A stretch of 64,000 nucleotides of DNA, taken from assembly GCF_019042735.1 (NCBI RefSeq), contig NZ_JAHQCR010000072.1:13262-77261 (forward strand). Direction: 5' to 3'. Each line of letters starts with the position of its first letter. The stretch's first letter is position 1. The notes beneath the pieces are model-generated. The model was not told where the DNA came from and made no database searches. It saw only the letters and a program-made list of their open reading frames with translations. Source of the DNA: Evansella alkalicola (GTDB taxonomy: Bacteria; Bacillota; Bacilli; Bacillales; Salisediminibacteriaceae). Shown one piece after another: positions 35,569-43,210 of the stretch. Position numbers and translations under genes: made by a program.

Positions 35569-36108
35569 TTGATAGAAAAGTATTTCATAGGAATTGTACC
35601 GCCAAAAGAAGTGTTGATTCGTATTGAGCAGTTTCAAAGAAGATGGGTGAGTGAGTTAAAGGTAGAACCACATATCACATTGAAAGCGCAAGGGGGATTA
35701 ACACCAGATAAGTTTTGGATAAGTAAAGTTAAAGAGGTATGCGGCAATTTCAAAAGTTTTCAAGTGTCGCTAGGTGAACCAAGTTTTTTTGGTGATAATA
35801 TTTTATATTTGAGTATTAATGATTCTAGGTTACTACATGATTTACATCACAAAATTGTCCAAACCATCGCGCCATCGGGAAACTTGATTAAACAGTATTT
35901 TGAAATGGAGGCGTATGTCCCACATTTAACAATCGGAAAAGCTATGCAGGGAGGACTCACGCCCACTTCCCTTAAAATGATGGAAGAAAAAGCAAAGAAG
36001 GATTTAACACCTTACCCCAGTTTTGTGGTGGATTTTCTTAGAGTATACAAGCTCGATGTGGATAAGGACGGTTATGAAAAATTGTTAGACATACCTTTAC
36101 ATAAATAA
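35569..36108 (+). CDS. 2'-5' RNA ligase-like 2H phosphoesterase
   Basis: This protein has about 179 residues and the two HxT signatures of the 2H superfamily: EPHITLKAQ (about 33-41) and YVPHLTIGK (about 124-132). These form the symmetric active site of 2',3'-cyclic phosphodiesterase/ligase proteins. Bacterial members are often of unknown physiological role in RNA or nucleotide metabolism. The TTG at 35569 follows AGGGG by 8 bases; an in-frame TTG at 35551 lacks a site. It is a standalone gene. Confidence 0.78.
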   Translation: MIEKYFIGIVPPKEVLIRIEQFQRRWVSELKVEPHITLKAQGGLTPDKFWISKVKEVCGNFKSFQVSLGEPSFFGDNILYLSINDSRLLHDLHHKIVQTIAPSGNLIKQYFEMEAYVPHLTIGKAMQGGLTPTSLKMMEEKAKKDLTPYPSFVVDFLRVYKLDVDKDGYEKLLDIPLHK

Positions 36109-36138
36109 CTAGTACAGGCTACTACTTTTGTGAACAGC

Positions 36139-36150
36139 GGGACGGTTCTT
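36139..36150. repeat. left stump of a hairpin element split by an IS91-like insertion
   Basis: GGGACGGTTCTT, preceded by GTGAACAGC as in the copy at 39531, stops abruptly at 36150. The rest of the same element resumes at about 38726 (CTTGCGTTTACGAATTGAC). Confidence 0.85.
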
Positions 36151-36181
36151 AAAGGGGTCAATCGGAAGTTTTGCGCGAAAG

Positions 36182-36219
36182 AAAGCACAGCTAGTAATTT
36201 AAACTACTAGTTGTGCTTT
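36182..36219 (-). terminator. hairpin at the end of the IS91-like operon
   Basis: AAAGCACAGCTAGTA (36182-36196) pairs with TACTAGTTGTGCTTT (36205-36219) with one mismatch. It lies downstream of the transposase on the minus strand and could also form part of the element end. Confidence 0.55.
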
Positions 36220-36457
36220 GATCTGTTTATGTAAATCATCATATCCGCAAAATTTTTGATTGCCCCAGAAGAATGAAGTCGCGATACTCCGCACCAGCTC
36301 CCTTGGGGATTCAATCTTTTGAACTTGACCTTGATTTTTGATTTTTTTCCTAATAAAAGCTATAGCTGGGTAATTTGAATGGTGTTTTGTTAAATTTGAA
36401 CATAACTCCCCCCTCCCCACTTAAGGGGCTTTTTAAATTCTATTCTATTCAGACAGT

Positions 36458-37606
36458 TTATGAGGTATCTCCTGATAAGCTGGACTTTAAATGAGCCTTT
36501 TTGCACTTTGGGCATAAAGTGAGATCTTTTCTAAAAATAATCGATAATACCTCAATATAACTTAAACCTTCAAATATAGATTTATAAATCGGACTGTTTG
36601 TTAATGATCTACAAAGTGTTAGTTTTTCTGTTTTTATTCTATTAGCTAATAATCCATAGTACCTGAGTTTCACAAATCCCTTCGGGAGCACATGCATTAA
36701 AAACCTTCGCATAAATTCAACGGAAGTCATAGTAACTTGTTTCTTCTTATTACCCTTATAATCTCTGACACGAAATGTCACATTAGCCTTGTCTGCCGAT
36801 ATTAGTCTTTTATTGGAAATGGCAATACGATGTGTGTAACGAGCTAGATATTCCATTACCTCCAGCGGTCCTGCAAAGGGTTTTTTCGTATAACTGTACC
36901 AATCTAATGCATAACACGAATCTATTAGTTTCTGAAATTGTTTTGGATCTTTATATTGTGCAGACTCTCCAAAGAAGCTTAAAACTTCCTTCTGATAGTA
37001 AAGTTTTAAGTAATAAAGAAATTTCCCTCTGAATTTTTTAGACAGTACCTTAACAGGAATAAAGAATTTTTTACTAGCTTGTTTCCATTGATTCAGTTTG
37101 TTTAGTCCACCAGCTAATACAACGGAATGGATATGGGGGTGATAATGTAAGTTTTGCCCCCATGTATGCAACACAGAAAGAAAACCAATCTGCGCGCCTA
37201 AATATTTTTCATCTTCCGATAATTCCATTAAAGTTTCAGCTACACATTTAAACATAAGATCATAGAGTAGTTGTTGGTTATGATAGATTATCCTCTTCAA
37301 TTGTTCAGGCATGGTAAAAACCACATGAAAGTATGGGGCATTTAATATGTCCTTTTTCCTTTGGTCTACCCAGATTTCTTTATTCACTCCTTGGCACATA
37401 GGACAGTGCCTATTCCTACAGGAATAGTTACGAACAACCGTATGGTCACAACCATTAGATTCACATGAAAAAGTATAGGTACCTAAAGCTGAGGTTCTAC
37501 AATTTATAATGCTCTTTACCACTTTTAGTTGGTTAAAAGACGGTTTATATTGTCCTTTAAAATTATGATAGGTGGATTGGAATAAGTTCTGAACAGTAAG
37601 TGCCAT
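36458..37606 (-). CDS. IS91 family HUH transposase
   Basis: This protein has about 382 residues. The N-terminal zinc finger is CESNGCDH...CRNRHCPMC (about 46-71). The HUH metal motif is in NLHYHPHIHSVV (about 153-164). The tyrosine helix is in YLARYTHRIAISNKRL (about 258-273). The C-terminus has a further CPKCKKAH. These are the parts of IS91/Y2 rolling-circle transposases, which nick one strand and move by strand transfer at GAAC/CAAG targets. It starts directly after the recombinase gene, and ATG 37606 is preferred over the GTG at 37618. All motifs are intact, so the element may be active. Confidence 0.9.
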   Translation of the reverse strand: MALTVQNLFQSTYHNFKGQYKPSFNQLKVVKSIINCRTSALGTYTFSCESNGCDHTVVRNYSCRNRHCPMCQGVNKEIWVDQRKKDILNAPYFHVVFTMPEQLKRIIYHNQQLLYDLMFKCVAETLMELSEDEKYLGAQIGFLSVLHTWGQNLHYHPHIHSVVLAGGLNKLNQWKQASKKFFIPVKVLSKKFRGKFLYYLKLYYQKEVLSFFGESAQYKDPKQFQKLIDSCYALDWYSYTKKPFAGPLEVMEYLARYTHRIAISNKRLISADKANVTFRVRDYKGNKKKQVTMTSVEFMRRFLMHVLPKGFVKLRYYGLLANRIKTEKLTLCRSLTNSPIYKSIFEGLSYIEVLSIIFRKDLTLCPKCKKAHLKSSLSGDTS

Positions 37607-37607
37607 A

Positions 37608-38471
37608 TTAGGAGTCACCTGGATCCAATGGACTCTTAATCCCCATCAACCCTTTAGATGTCATGTGAAGATATTTAGACGTTGTCTCAAGGTTTTTGTG
37701 ACCTAACATCTGTTGGATATAAACTAGTTCAACCCCATCTTCTAATGAATGTGTGGAAAAACAATGCCTTAAGGTGTGAGCTGAAATTCTTGAATCCATT
37801 CCTAAATTATCTCTTAATTTAATCATTGTGTTTTTTATTGTTTTAACATGGATATGACAATCTTTATTTGAACCAGGAAACAGCCAGTCTTCTCTTGAGT
37901 AAGATTTACGTGAGAAGTAGCTTTTGAAGTATTCTCTCAAAGTTTGAAGTGCAAAGTCCGATAGGATAGTGTATCGATCCGTACCGTGTTTAGCACCTTC
38001 CACTCGTATCCACATTTTTTTACTAGATATATCTCCAATTTTAAGTTTGACCACTTCACTTACTCGTAATCCGCTTCCATAAATTAAAACTAACATCGCT
38101 TTATGTTTTAAATTAGTAGTTGAATGAATAAGGGTCATGACTTCTTCTTTTGACAGAATGATAGGGAGACGGTTTATACGTTTCATTCTAGGTACTTTTC
38201 GTGAATTCCATTCTTTCTCTAATACATAAGTATAGAAAAACCTAATAGCCGAAATATAATTATTAATAGTCCCAGGCTTAAGGTGGCGTTCTTTTTTTAG
38301 ATATAGAATAAATTGTTGGATATGTTCTAAAGTAATTTGTTCAATAGAGAAACCACGCTTCTCGATAAAATCTAAAAATAACTTCATCCGTCTCCAATAG
38401 GATTCTCGGGTAGATTCTGGCGAATCTTTTAATTCAAAGTATAAATCTACAACTTCTTTATAATTGTTCAT
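37608..38471 (-). CDS. tyrosine recombinase (XerC/phage integrase type)
   Basis: This 287-residue protein has an N-terminal SAM-like DNA-binding domain (about 1-85) and the catalytic domain with Arg in GSGLRVSEVVKL (about 130-141). HTLRHCFSTH (about 229-238) and MLGHKNLETTSKYLHM (about 252-267) supply the His/Arg/His and the nucleophile Tyr. Recombinases of this kind accompany IS91-like transposases in Bacillota, where they may resolve or circularise the element. AAGGAGG precedes the ATG. It is nearly contiguous with the transposase gene and first in the operon. Confidence 0.88.
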   Translation of the reverse strand: MNNYKEVVDLYFELKDSPESTRESYWRRMKLFLDFIEKRGFSIEQITLEHIQQFILYLKKERHLKPGTINNYISAIRFFYTYVLEKEWNSRKVPRMKRINRLPIILSKEEVMTLIHSTTNLKHKAMLVLIYGSGLRVSEVVKLKIGDISSKKMWIRVEGAKHGTDRYTILSDFALQTLREYFKSYFSRKSYSREDWLFPGSNKDCHIHVKTIKNTMIKLRDNLGMDSRISAHTLRHCFSTHSLEDGVELVYIQQMLGHKNLETTSKYLHMTSKGLMGIKSPLDPGDS

Positions 38472-38588
38472 TAGATTACCTCCTTAAAATGAGTAATTTA
38501 AAGAAACTCATATCAAGGGAGGTGCTCTTGATTTGTCAAAAATATGTAGATGTTTTTTCTTAATAGTCCATGTTATAATCTTCATTAG

Positions 38589-38670
38589 AAAAAGTATGCC
38601 TTTCTTTTGGGATTATTGTTTTGGTTTGGCGATTAAAACAATACCACAAAAGGAGCATACTTTTTTTGTA
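38589..38670. terminator. large hairpin near the right end of the IS91-like element
   Basis: AAAAAGTATGCC...TTTT pairs with AAAAGGAGCATACTTTTT. An inner ATTGTTTT/AAAACAAT pair is nested in it. With A- and T-runs on both sides it could block transcription entering or leaving the element. Confidence 0.65.
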
Positions 38671-38725
38671 TTTTTATTGAACAATTTTAGATATGGGTTA
38701 GCCATCGCGGAGCGATTTCGTTCTT

Positions 38726-38825
38726 CTTGCGTTTACGAATTGACTATGAACCTAATAAAAGGTTCTTGTGGTTCAACAGGAGTCATATTAGGATTCAGTG
38801 ACAGTATGAACGCAAGAACCGTCCC
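38726..38825. repeat. right part of the split hairpin element, long form
   Basis: CTTGCGTTTACGAATTGACTATGAACC... to GTATGAACGCAAGAACCGTCCC. The interior is almost identical to the copy at 39531. The left 12 bases are 2.6 kb away at 36139. Confidence 0.9.
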
Positions 38826-38975
38826 GCTGTTTTTGCATTACATAAATGAACGGGGACAAGACGGTGCAATTACTATTGATGAAATATAGTAAAACTACAT
38901 ATTCGTTCCCTAGATTCGATTCTGTATCACCATTTTTACAAAAAATAGGTTATCTATAAATTTAAGGAGATAGAT

Positions 38976-39515
38976 ATGAAAATTGGATTAGTACGGCATT
39001 TTGAGGTTCAATTAGGATATCCAAAAGGGAGGGTTAATGCTGAAGGCTTGAGAAATTGGGCAAGTGAATATGATGTATCAGAGGTCATTACTAGAGATGT
39101 TCAAATAAGTGATGGGGAGTGGGGAAATTGTTTTTCTAGTGATCTTTATAGGGCGCAAGTCACAGCTGAATCCATCTATCAACGGGAGATTACTTATTTA
39201 GAGGATTTAAGGGAGATCCCAGTTGCCCCATGCCTTCCTAGTAAGTGGAAACTCCCTCTTTCATTTCATCTTGTTGCAGGTAGAATTGCTTGGTATGTAA
39301 ATCATAAGTCACAGCCTGAAACGAGAACGAGTGTCATAAAAAGACTTAACCAGTTTCTTGATCGAGTGATAGAAAACGGGGATAACACCCTTGTCGTTAG
39401 TCATGGTGGAATCATTATTTTTTTACGAAGAGAGCTTCTGAGGAGAGGTTTCAAAGGACCGAAAATTTCTCGTCCTGAGAATGGGAAACTGTATGTTTTT
39501 GAACGCCAGAAATAG
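38976..39515 (+). CDS. histidine phosphatase family protein
   Basis: This 179-residue phosphoglycerate-mutase-like enzyme has phospho-accepting His in LVRHFEV (about 5-11), where the usual RHG is RHF. The second catalytic His is in LVVSHGGIIIF (about 138-148). Between them, CFSSDLYRAQVTAESIY (about 49-65) corresponds to the conserved SSDLxRAxxTA block. The substrate is unknown. AAGGAG lies 8 bases before the ATG. A hairpin element follows directly. Confidence 0.85.
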   Translation: MKIGLVRHFEVQLGYPKGRVNAEGLRNWASEYDVSEVITRDVQISDGEWGNCFSSDLYRAQVTAESIYQREITYLEDLREIPVAPCLPSKWKLPLSFHLVAGRIAWYVNHKSQPETRTSVIKRLNQFLDRVIENGDNTLVVSHGGIIIFLRRELLRRGFKGPKISRPENGKLYVFERQK

Positions 39516-39530
39516 TGAAAGGTGAACAGC

Positions 39531-39639
39531 GGGACGGTTCTTGCGTTTACGAATTGACTATGAACCTAATAAAAGGTTCTTGTGGTTCAACAGGAGTCAT
39601 ATTAGGAATCAGTGACAGTGTGAACGCAAGAACCGTCCC
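39531..39639. repeat. hairpin element, long form (type 2 interior)
   Basis: GGGACGGTTCTTGCGTTTACGAATTGACTATGAACC... to TGTGAACGCAAGAACCGTCCC. It is nearly identical to the copy split by the IS91-like element. It lies 15 bases after the histidine phosphatase gene. Confidence 0.92.
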
Positions 39640-39677
39640 TTTGTTTTTCATGGAGGACTATAAATGTGAGGTGTAAC

Positions 39678-40181
39678 GTGAAGAGAATAGCGATAATCGG
39701 ATCAGGTGGGGCTGGAAAGTCTACTTTGGCTAAACAAATTGGGCAGCATCTCGGAATTGAAGTGGTACATCTAGATGCCTTGTATTGGAAACCAGGTTGG
39801 GTGGAAACGCCAAGAGATAAGTGGGTAGAAATCCAGCAGGAGTTGCTGAAAAAAGAAGAGTGGATTGTAGATGGAAATTTCGGAAGCACCATGGATTTGC
39901 GGATAGAAGCTGCAGACACGATAATTTTTCTAGACTATTCAAAGTGGGTCTGTACATATCGGGTGTTGAAGAGGCAAATCATGTATCGAAAGAAAACAAG
40001 ACCAGATATGGGTGCTAATTGTCCAGAAAAACTTGATCCCCTTTTCCTTAAGTGGGTGTGGAATTATCCAATTGCAAAACGACCGGAAGTAATGAGAAAA
40101 CTGGAAGGTATTTCTACAAAAAAGAACGTTATCATTCTCAAATCATCTAGAGAAGCAGAGGACTTCTTGAGAAGCTTGTGA
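39678..40181 (+). CDS. P-loop kinase-like protein, FlaR / topology-modulation family
   Basis: This protein has about 167 residues. The N-terminal Walker A is GSGGAGKST (about 8-16). HLDALYWKPGW (about 31-41) and WIVDGNFGSTMDLR (about 61-74) form the nucleoside-binding pattern of adenylate-kinase-like FlaR proteins. Family members have been linked to DNA supercoiling phenotypes, but the enzymatic role is not settled. Two in-frame GTG starts exist; 39678 lies 5-6 bases after AGGTG and begins right at the first beta strand, so I prefer it to 39666. Confidence 0.8.
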   Translation: MKRIAIIGSGGAGKSTLAKQIGQHLGIEVVHLDALYWKPGWVETPRDKWVEIQQELLKKEEWIVDGNFGSTMDLRIEAADTIIFLDYSKWVCTYRVLKRQIMYRKKTRPDMGANCPEKLDPLFLKWVWNYPIAKRPEVMRKLEGISTKKNVIILKSSREAEDFLRSL

Positions 40182-40186
40182 GCGAA

Positions 40187-40241
40187 GGGACGGTTCTTGC
40201 GTTTACAATTGTCAGACAATTGTAAACGCAAGAACCGTCCC
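40187..40241. repeat. hairpin element, short ATTGTCAGACAAT form
   Basis: A perfect hairpin with arms GGGACGGTTCTTGCGTTTACAATTGTC and its complement around AGA. It begins 5 bases after the FlaR-like gene. Confidence 0.92.
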
Positions 40242-40273
40242 CATGTTTATCCCCCATGTTCACCAAAAAAGTG

Positions 40274-40302
40274 TTGACATTATTTTTTTGCTCCTGTATT
40301 GT
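40274..40302 (+). promoter_or_regulatory. sigma-A promoter of the Mg2+ leader
   Basis: TTGACA (40274-40279), a 17-base spacer and TATTGT (40297-40302). Transcription should start near 40309, about 20 bases before the M-box. Confidence 0.8.
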
Positions 40303-40328
40303 GTTCAATGTAAATAAATTAAATATAA

Positions 40329-40484
40329 ACCTCGTTAGGTGAGGCTCCTGTGCAGGAGATACGCTGCTGCCCAAAAACGTCCAAAGACGCCAATGGGTCA
40401 ACAGAAACCATCGACATAAGGTGGTTTTTAACGTAGCTGGTTATAAACCTATGCCGCACAGTGCTAAAGCTCTACGAATGGAGG
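40329..40484 (+). ncRNA. M-box (ykoK) magnesium riboswitch
   Basis: The M-box blocks appear in order: CTCGTTAGGTGAGGCTCCTG, TACGCTGCTGCCCAAAAACG, CCAAAGACGCCAATGGGTC, AACAGAAACCATCGACATAAGG, TTTTTAACGTAGCTGG, CCTATGCCGCACAGTGCTAAAGCTC and TACGAATGGAGG. Mg2+ binding is known to favour the downstream terminator and lower mgtE expression. The terminator is at 40556 and mgtE at 40892. Confidence 0.95.
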
Positions 40485-40487
40485 TAA

Positions 40488-40619
40488 TTGAATGGCATCT
40501 CTATGCATTTTTGTGTATTTGTATTTGTGGTGCTGTTAATTTGGATATATATATACCCACCTTCATTCGAGGTGGGTTTTTTATATTTTAAAACGGAGGT
40601 GGTAATGGAAAATGGATAG
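40488..40619 (+). CDS. candidate 43-codon hydrophobic ORF overlapping the M-box terminator
   Basis: A TTG at 40488 (or ATG at 40503) opens a frame of 38-43 codons. It encodes one long hydrophobic helix (MHFCVFVFVVLLIWIYIY) and a short polar tail. GGAGGT sits just upstream, inside the end of the M-box (about 40480-40485). The frame crosses the terminator hairpin, which encodes PPSFEVG, and its stop TAG overlaps the start of the next small ORF. Whether it is translated is unknown. Confidence 0.35.
   Translation: MNGISMHFCVFVFVVLLIWIYIYPPSFEVGFLYFKTEVVMENG
40556..40583 (+). terminator. M-box expression-platform terminator
   Basis: CCCACCT (40556-40562) / AGGTGGG (40570-40576) followed by TTTTTT. 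Confidence 0.9.
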
Positions 40620-40764
40620 TGACCCCTATTCTAGTTTTTTACAAAAAATGGTGTTCGTAACTAAAAACAATGAGCAAAGAACAAAAAACAATAAGCAAAG
40701 AACCAAAAACAATAAGAACAAGAATAGCCATTACCACCACTTAACTGGTATCGGCCAAATCTAA
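40612..40764 (+). CDS. candidate 50-residue basic small protein between M-box and mgtE
   Basis: ATG 40612 lies 9 bases after GGAGGTGG (40595-40602). The frame runs 50 codons. After an N-terminal MDSDPYSSFLQKMVFV it is Lys/Asn/Gln-rich, built from a 21-bp (7-codon) tandem repeat TKNNEQR / TKNNKQR / TKNNKNK (40660-40720). The 21-bp phase keeps the frame open, which supports coding. It would be made only when the M-box terminator is read through, that is at low Mg2+. It has no known homologue I can name. Confidence 0.45.
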   Translation: MDSDPYSSFLQKMVFVTKNNEQRTKNNKQRTKNNKNKNSHYHHLTGIGQI

Positions 40765-40891
40765 TCCTTGTTATATTGTTTGCCTGTAAGTGAGTGGGGT
40801 ATATGAAAATAATAAGTATAACCTTAATATATTGAGGAATCTTTTATAGTAACTCCATTCGTATACGCAGGTTAAAAAGGAGGCAGTTTGG

Positions 40892-42259
40892 ATGAACAGA
40901 TTAAATGAAGAATACCGCGAAAATTACTTTGATACAATTTTTAAGTCGCTGAAAAATCAAGATAAAGATCAATTTTTAAAGCATTTTTTAGAGCTACATC
41001 CAACGGATCAGGTGGAGTTGTTCCAAGACTTATATAAAGATAAACGGCCAATGTTTTATGAGTATTTATCAGCAGAAGAGTTTTCTGAAATCTTCCAAGG
41101 CCTAGAAGTGGAAGAGCAAAAGGAAGTAGTGAAAGAACTAGATAAAGCTTATGCCGCAAAAATGTTTAACTATATGCCTTCGGACGATGCAGCTGACTTT
41201 TTAGGAGAAATTAACGAGCCTCACGCGAAAGACATCTTAAATGCGATGGAAAAAGTAGAAGCAGATGAAGTTATTGAGCTCATGTCCTATCCTGAAGAAT
41301 CAGCTGGGGCGCTCATGACTAAAGAGTTTATTTCCATTAATGCGAAGGCAACCGCTGCCCAAGTGATGGAGCTACTTCGAAAGGAAGGCCCTGAAGCAGA
41401 AACCGTATACTACCTTTACGTTGTGGACCCGAAAGACAAGCTAGTGGGCGTTGTTTCCCTTAGGGACTTAATTGTCGCACCGCTAAATGAGACTGTGGAA
41501 AACTTAATGAGTAAACAAGTGGTTTCCGTTGAATCTCACACGGACCAAGAAGAGGTCGCACAGCTAATTAAAGACTATGATTTACTAGCTGCTCCAGTTG
41601 TGACTACTACAAACGAATTAATCGGTATCGTCACAGTTGATGATATTATGGACGTTTTAGAGGAAGAAGCAACAGAGGATTTTGATGACTTTACAGCGGC
41701 CAAAGGGGCAACAGATGTTAACATTACCTCCTTCTCAGCAGCTAGAAAGCGTTCGCCTTGGATTATCATGCTCATGTTTTTCGGACTCATTACTGCAGGT
41801 GTGATCGGAACATTTGAAGAAACATTGGAAGAAATCGTGTTATTAGCTGTCTTTATCCCTCTCATTATGGACTCAGCTGGGAATACAGGTACACAGTCTC
41901 TTGCTGTAATGGTACGTTCCCTTGCAACAGGATCTTTTGAAAAAAAAGGTCTGATTCATACGATCAAAAGGGAATTTGGAACAGGAGTTATGTTAGGGAT
42001 TATTTGTGCAATCGTGTTAATGATTCTTATTCCGTTCTTATATGGAAGCTACATTCTTGCCTTTATCGTAGGTGCATCTTTATTTTTAACACTAAGCGTT
42101 GCAACAATTATTGGGGCAGTTGTTCCTGTTGCGATTACTAAATTAAAGCTAGACCCAGCCATTGCATCTGGACCATTTATCACAACCGTTAACGATATTT
42201 TAGGTTTAATTATTTACTTCTCCATAGCAACAGCTTTACTGGATTATTTACCAAAGTAG
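40892..42259 (+). CDS. mgtE: magnesium transporter MgtE, copy 1
   Basis: This 455-residue Mg2+ channel has an N-terminal superhelical domain (about 1-130) and two CBS domains (about 135-255, SYPEESAGALMTKEF and IGIVTVDDIMDVLEEE). A plug helix follows, then a five-helix membrane domain with the family blocks DSAGNTGTQSLAV (about 330-342) and DPAIASGPFITTVNDILGLIIYF near the C-terminus. The DPAIASGPF motif lines the pore entrance. Cytosolic Mg2+ bound to the N and CBS domains closes the channel. It is controlled by the M-box upstream. AAGGAGG lies 8 bases before the ATG. A second MgtE lies downstream after an MgtC. Confidence 0.95.
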   Translation: MNRLNEEYRENYFDTIFKSLKNQDKDQFLKHFLELHPTDQVELFQDLYKDKRPMFYEYLSAEEFSEIFQGLEVEEQKEVVKELDKAYAAKMFNYMPSDDAADFLGEINEPHAKDILNAMEKVEADEVIELMSYPEESAGALMTKEFISINAKATAAQVMELLRKEGPEAETVYYLYVVDPKDKLVGVVSLRDLIVAPLNETVENLMSKQVVSVESHTDQEEVAQLIKDYDLLAAPVVTTTNELIGIVTVDDIMDVLEEEATEDFDDFTAAKGATDVNITSFSAARKRSPWIIMLMFFGLITAGVIGTFEETLEEIVLLAVFIPLIMDSAGNTGTQSLAVMVRSLATGSFEKKGLIHTIKREFGTGVMLGIICAIVLMILIPFLYGSYILAFIVGASLFLTLSVATIIGAVVPVAITKLKLDPAIASGPFITTVNDILGLIIYFSIATALLDYLPK

Positions 42260-42267
42260 GAAACAGA

Positions 42268-42386
42268 GGGACGGTTCTTGCGTTCACGAATAGCTATGAA
42301 ACGAAGAGGTGGGAGTGTTATGCACACCATACCATGGCACATGACCAAGTTAGGTTACTTGACCGTGTAAACGCAAGAACCGTCCC
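42268..42386. repeat. hairpin element, long form (type 1 interior)
   Basis: GGGACGGTTCTTGCGTTCACGAATAGCTATG... to CGTGTAAACGCAAGAACCGTCCC. Its interior (GAAGAGGTGGGAGTGTTATG) is nearly identical to the copy at 44597. It starts 8 bases after the mgtE stop codon. Confidence 0.93.
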
Positions 42387-42472
42387 CACGTTTACAATGG
42401 CACCTTCTTTATTGAGGGTGTCTTTTTTAGAGCAAAGACTTAAGTTAATACTAGCAGTGAGGGGTGATCCAG

Positions 42473-43186
42473 ATGGCATTTGAATTAGAAATTCTCATGA
42501 AGTTATCTATTGCTTTGTTTTTCGGCATGTTCATTGGTATTGACCGACAACTAAAGCACAAGCCTTTAGGTTTAAAAACGAGTATGGTGATTTGTGTCGC
42601 AAGCTGTCTTGTCACTATTGTTTCTATTCAATCGTTCCAGCTTTTTGCAACGCCAACCTACAATGCGATGGACCCAATGAGGTTAGCGGCACAAATAGTA
42701 AGTGGCGTTGGTTTTCTTGGAGCAGGAGTGATATTGAGGCGGAACAATGATGTTATTTCAGGGCTAACTAGTGCTGCGATGATTTGGGCTGCTTCAGGTC
42801 TTGGTATTGCTGTAGGTGCTGGTTTTTATTTTGAAGCGTTGGTTGCCGTAGTTTTGCTAATAGTTGCCGTTAACTTTTTACCAGGAGTAATTAAGTCAGT
42901 GGGTCCAGCAACGTTAAGGGAACGAGATGTCTCTGTAAAAATTGTTATGGAGCCAAATTTTAAAATGACAGAGTTAATCAAAACGATTGAAAGAAAAGGG
43001 CAAGGTCTAAATGAAAACGAAAAAAGTGATATTACGATACGAGATATTAAATTAAGGGATTTAGAGAATGGAAATCAACAGATTGATTTGCGTATCTCTG
43101 CTCCTGAAAAGCAATATACAACAGAAATCTACTACCTCATTAAAAAAATTGATTACGTATTAACCGTAGATGTGGAGCATCTATAA
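42473..43186 (+). CDS. mgtC: MgtC/SapB family membrane protein
   Basis: This protein has about 237 residues. Four to five TM helices in the first ~145 residues carry the MgtC signatures IGIDRQLKHKPLGLKT (about 22-37) and GVGFLGAGVILR (about 79-90). A C-terminal ACT-like cytoplasmic domain follows (about 155-237). MgtC proteins help growth at low Mg2+ and modulate ATP synthase or phosphate uptake rather than transport Mg2+. GAGGGGTG precedes ATG 42473; the in-frame GTG at 42464 lies inside that site. Placed between two mgtE genes, it is part of the Mg2+ island. Confidence 0.88.
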   Translation: MAFELEILMKLSIALFFGMFIGIDRQLKHKPLGLKTSMVICVASCLVTIVSIQSFQLFATPTYNAMDPMRLAAQIVSGVGFLGAGVILRRNNDVISGLTSAAMIWAASGLGIAVGAGFYFEALVAVVLLIVAVNFLPGVIKSVGPATLRERDVSVKIVMEPNFKMTELIKTIERKGQGLNENEKSDITIRDIKLRDLENGNQQIDLRISAPEKQYTTEIYYLIKKIDYVLTVDVEHL

Positions 43187-43210
43187 GACAGTGAGAAAGG
43201 AGGAGGTACC

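Larger units (their letters stand above)
36151..38725 (-). mobile_element. IS91-like element with tyrosine recombinase, inserted in a hairpin element
   Basis: The ~2.6-kb element encodes an IS91-family HUH transposase and an upstream XerC-like recombinase. Its boundaries are inferred from the interrupted repeat: GGGACGGTTCTT on the left and CTTGCGTTTACGAATTG on the right reconstitute an intact long-form element like the one at 39531. The target contains GTTC and CTTG (complements GAAC and CAAG), the known IS91-family target tetramers. A small hairpin ATCGC-GGA-GCGAT (38704-38716) at the right end fits the subterminal hairpin of such rolling-circle elements. No long target duplication is seen, as expected. 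Confidence 0.82.

Noticed and set aside
36199..36420. 73-codon minus-strand frame downstream of the IS91-like transposase
   Set aside because: It starts at a GTG inside a G-rich ribosome-binding-like stretch, ends inside a terminator hairpin and shows no motif. More likely the non-coding end of the element.
38533..38889. 118-codon frame at the right end of the IS91-like element
   Set aside because: It crosses the element end, a hairpin and a hairpin-family copy, so it cannot be a conserved gene.
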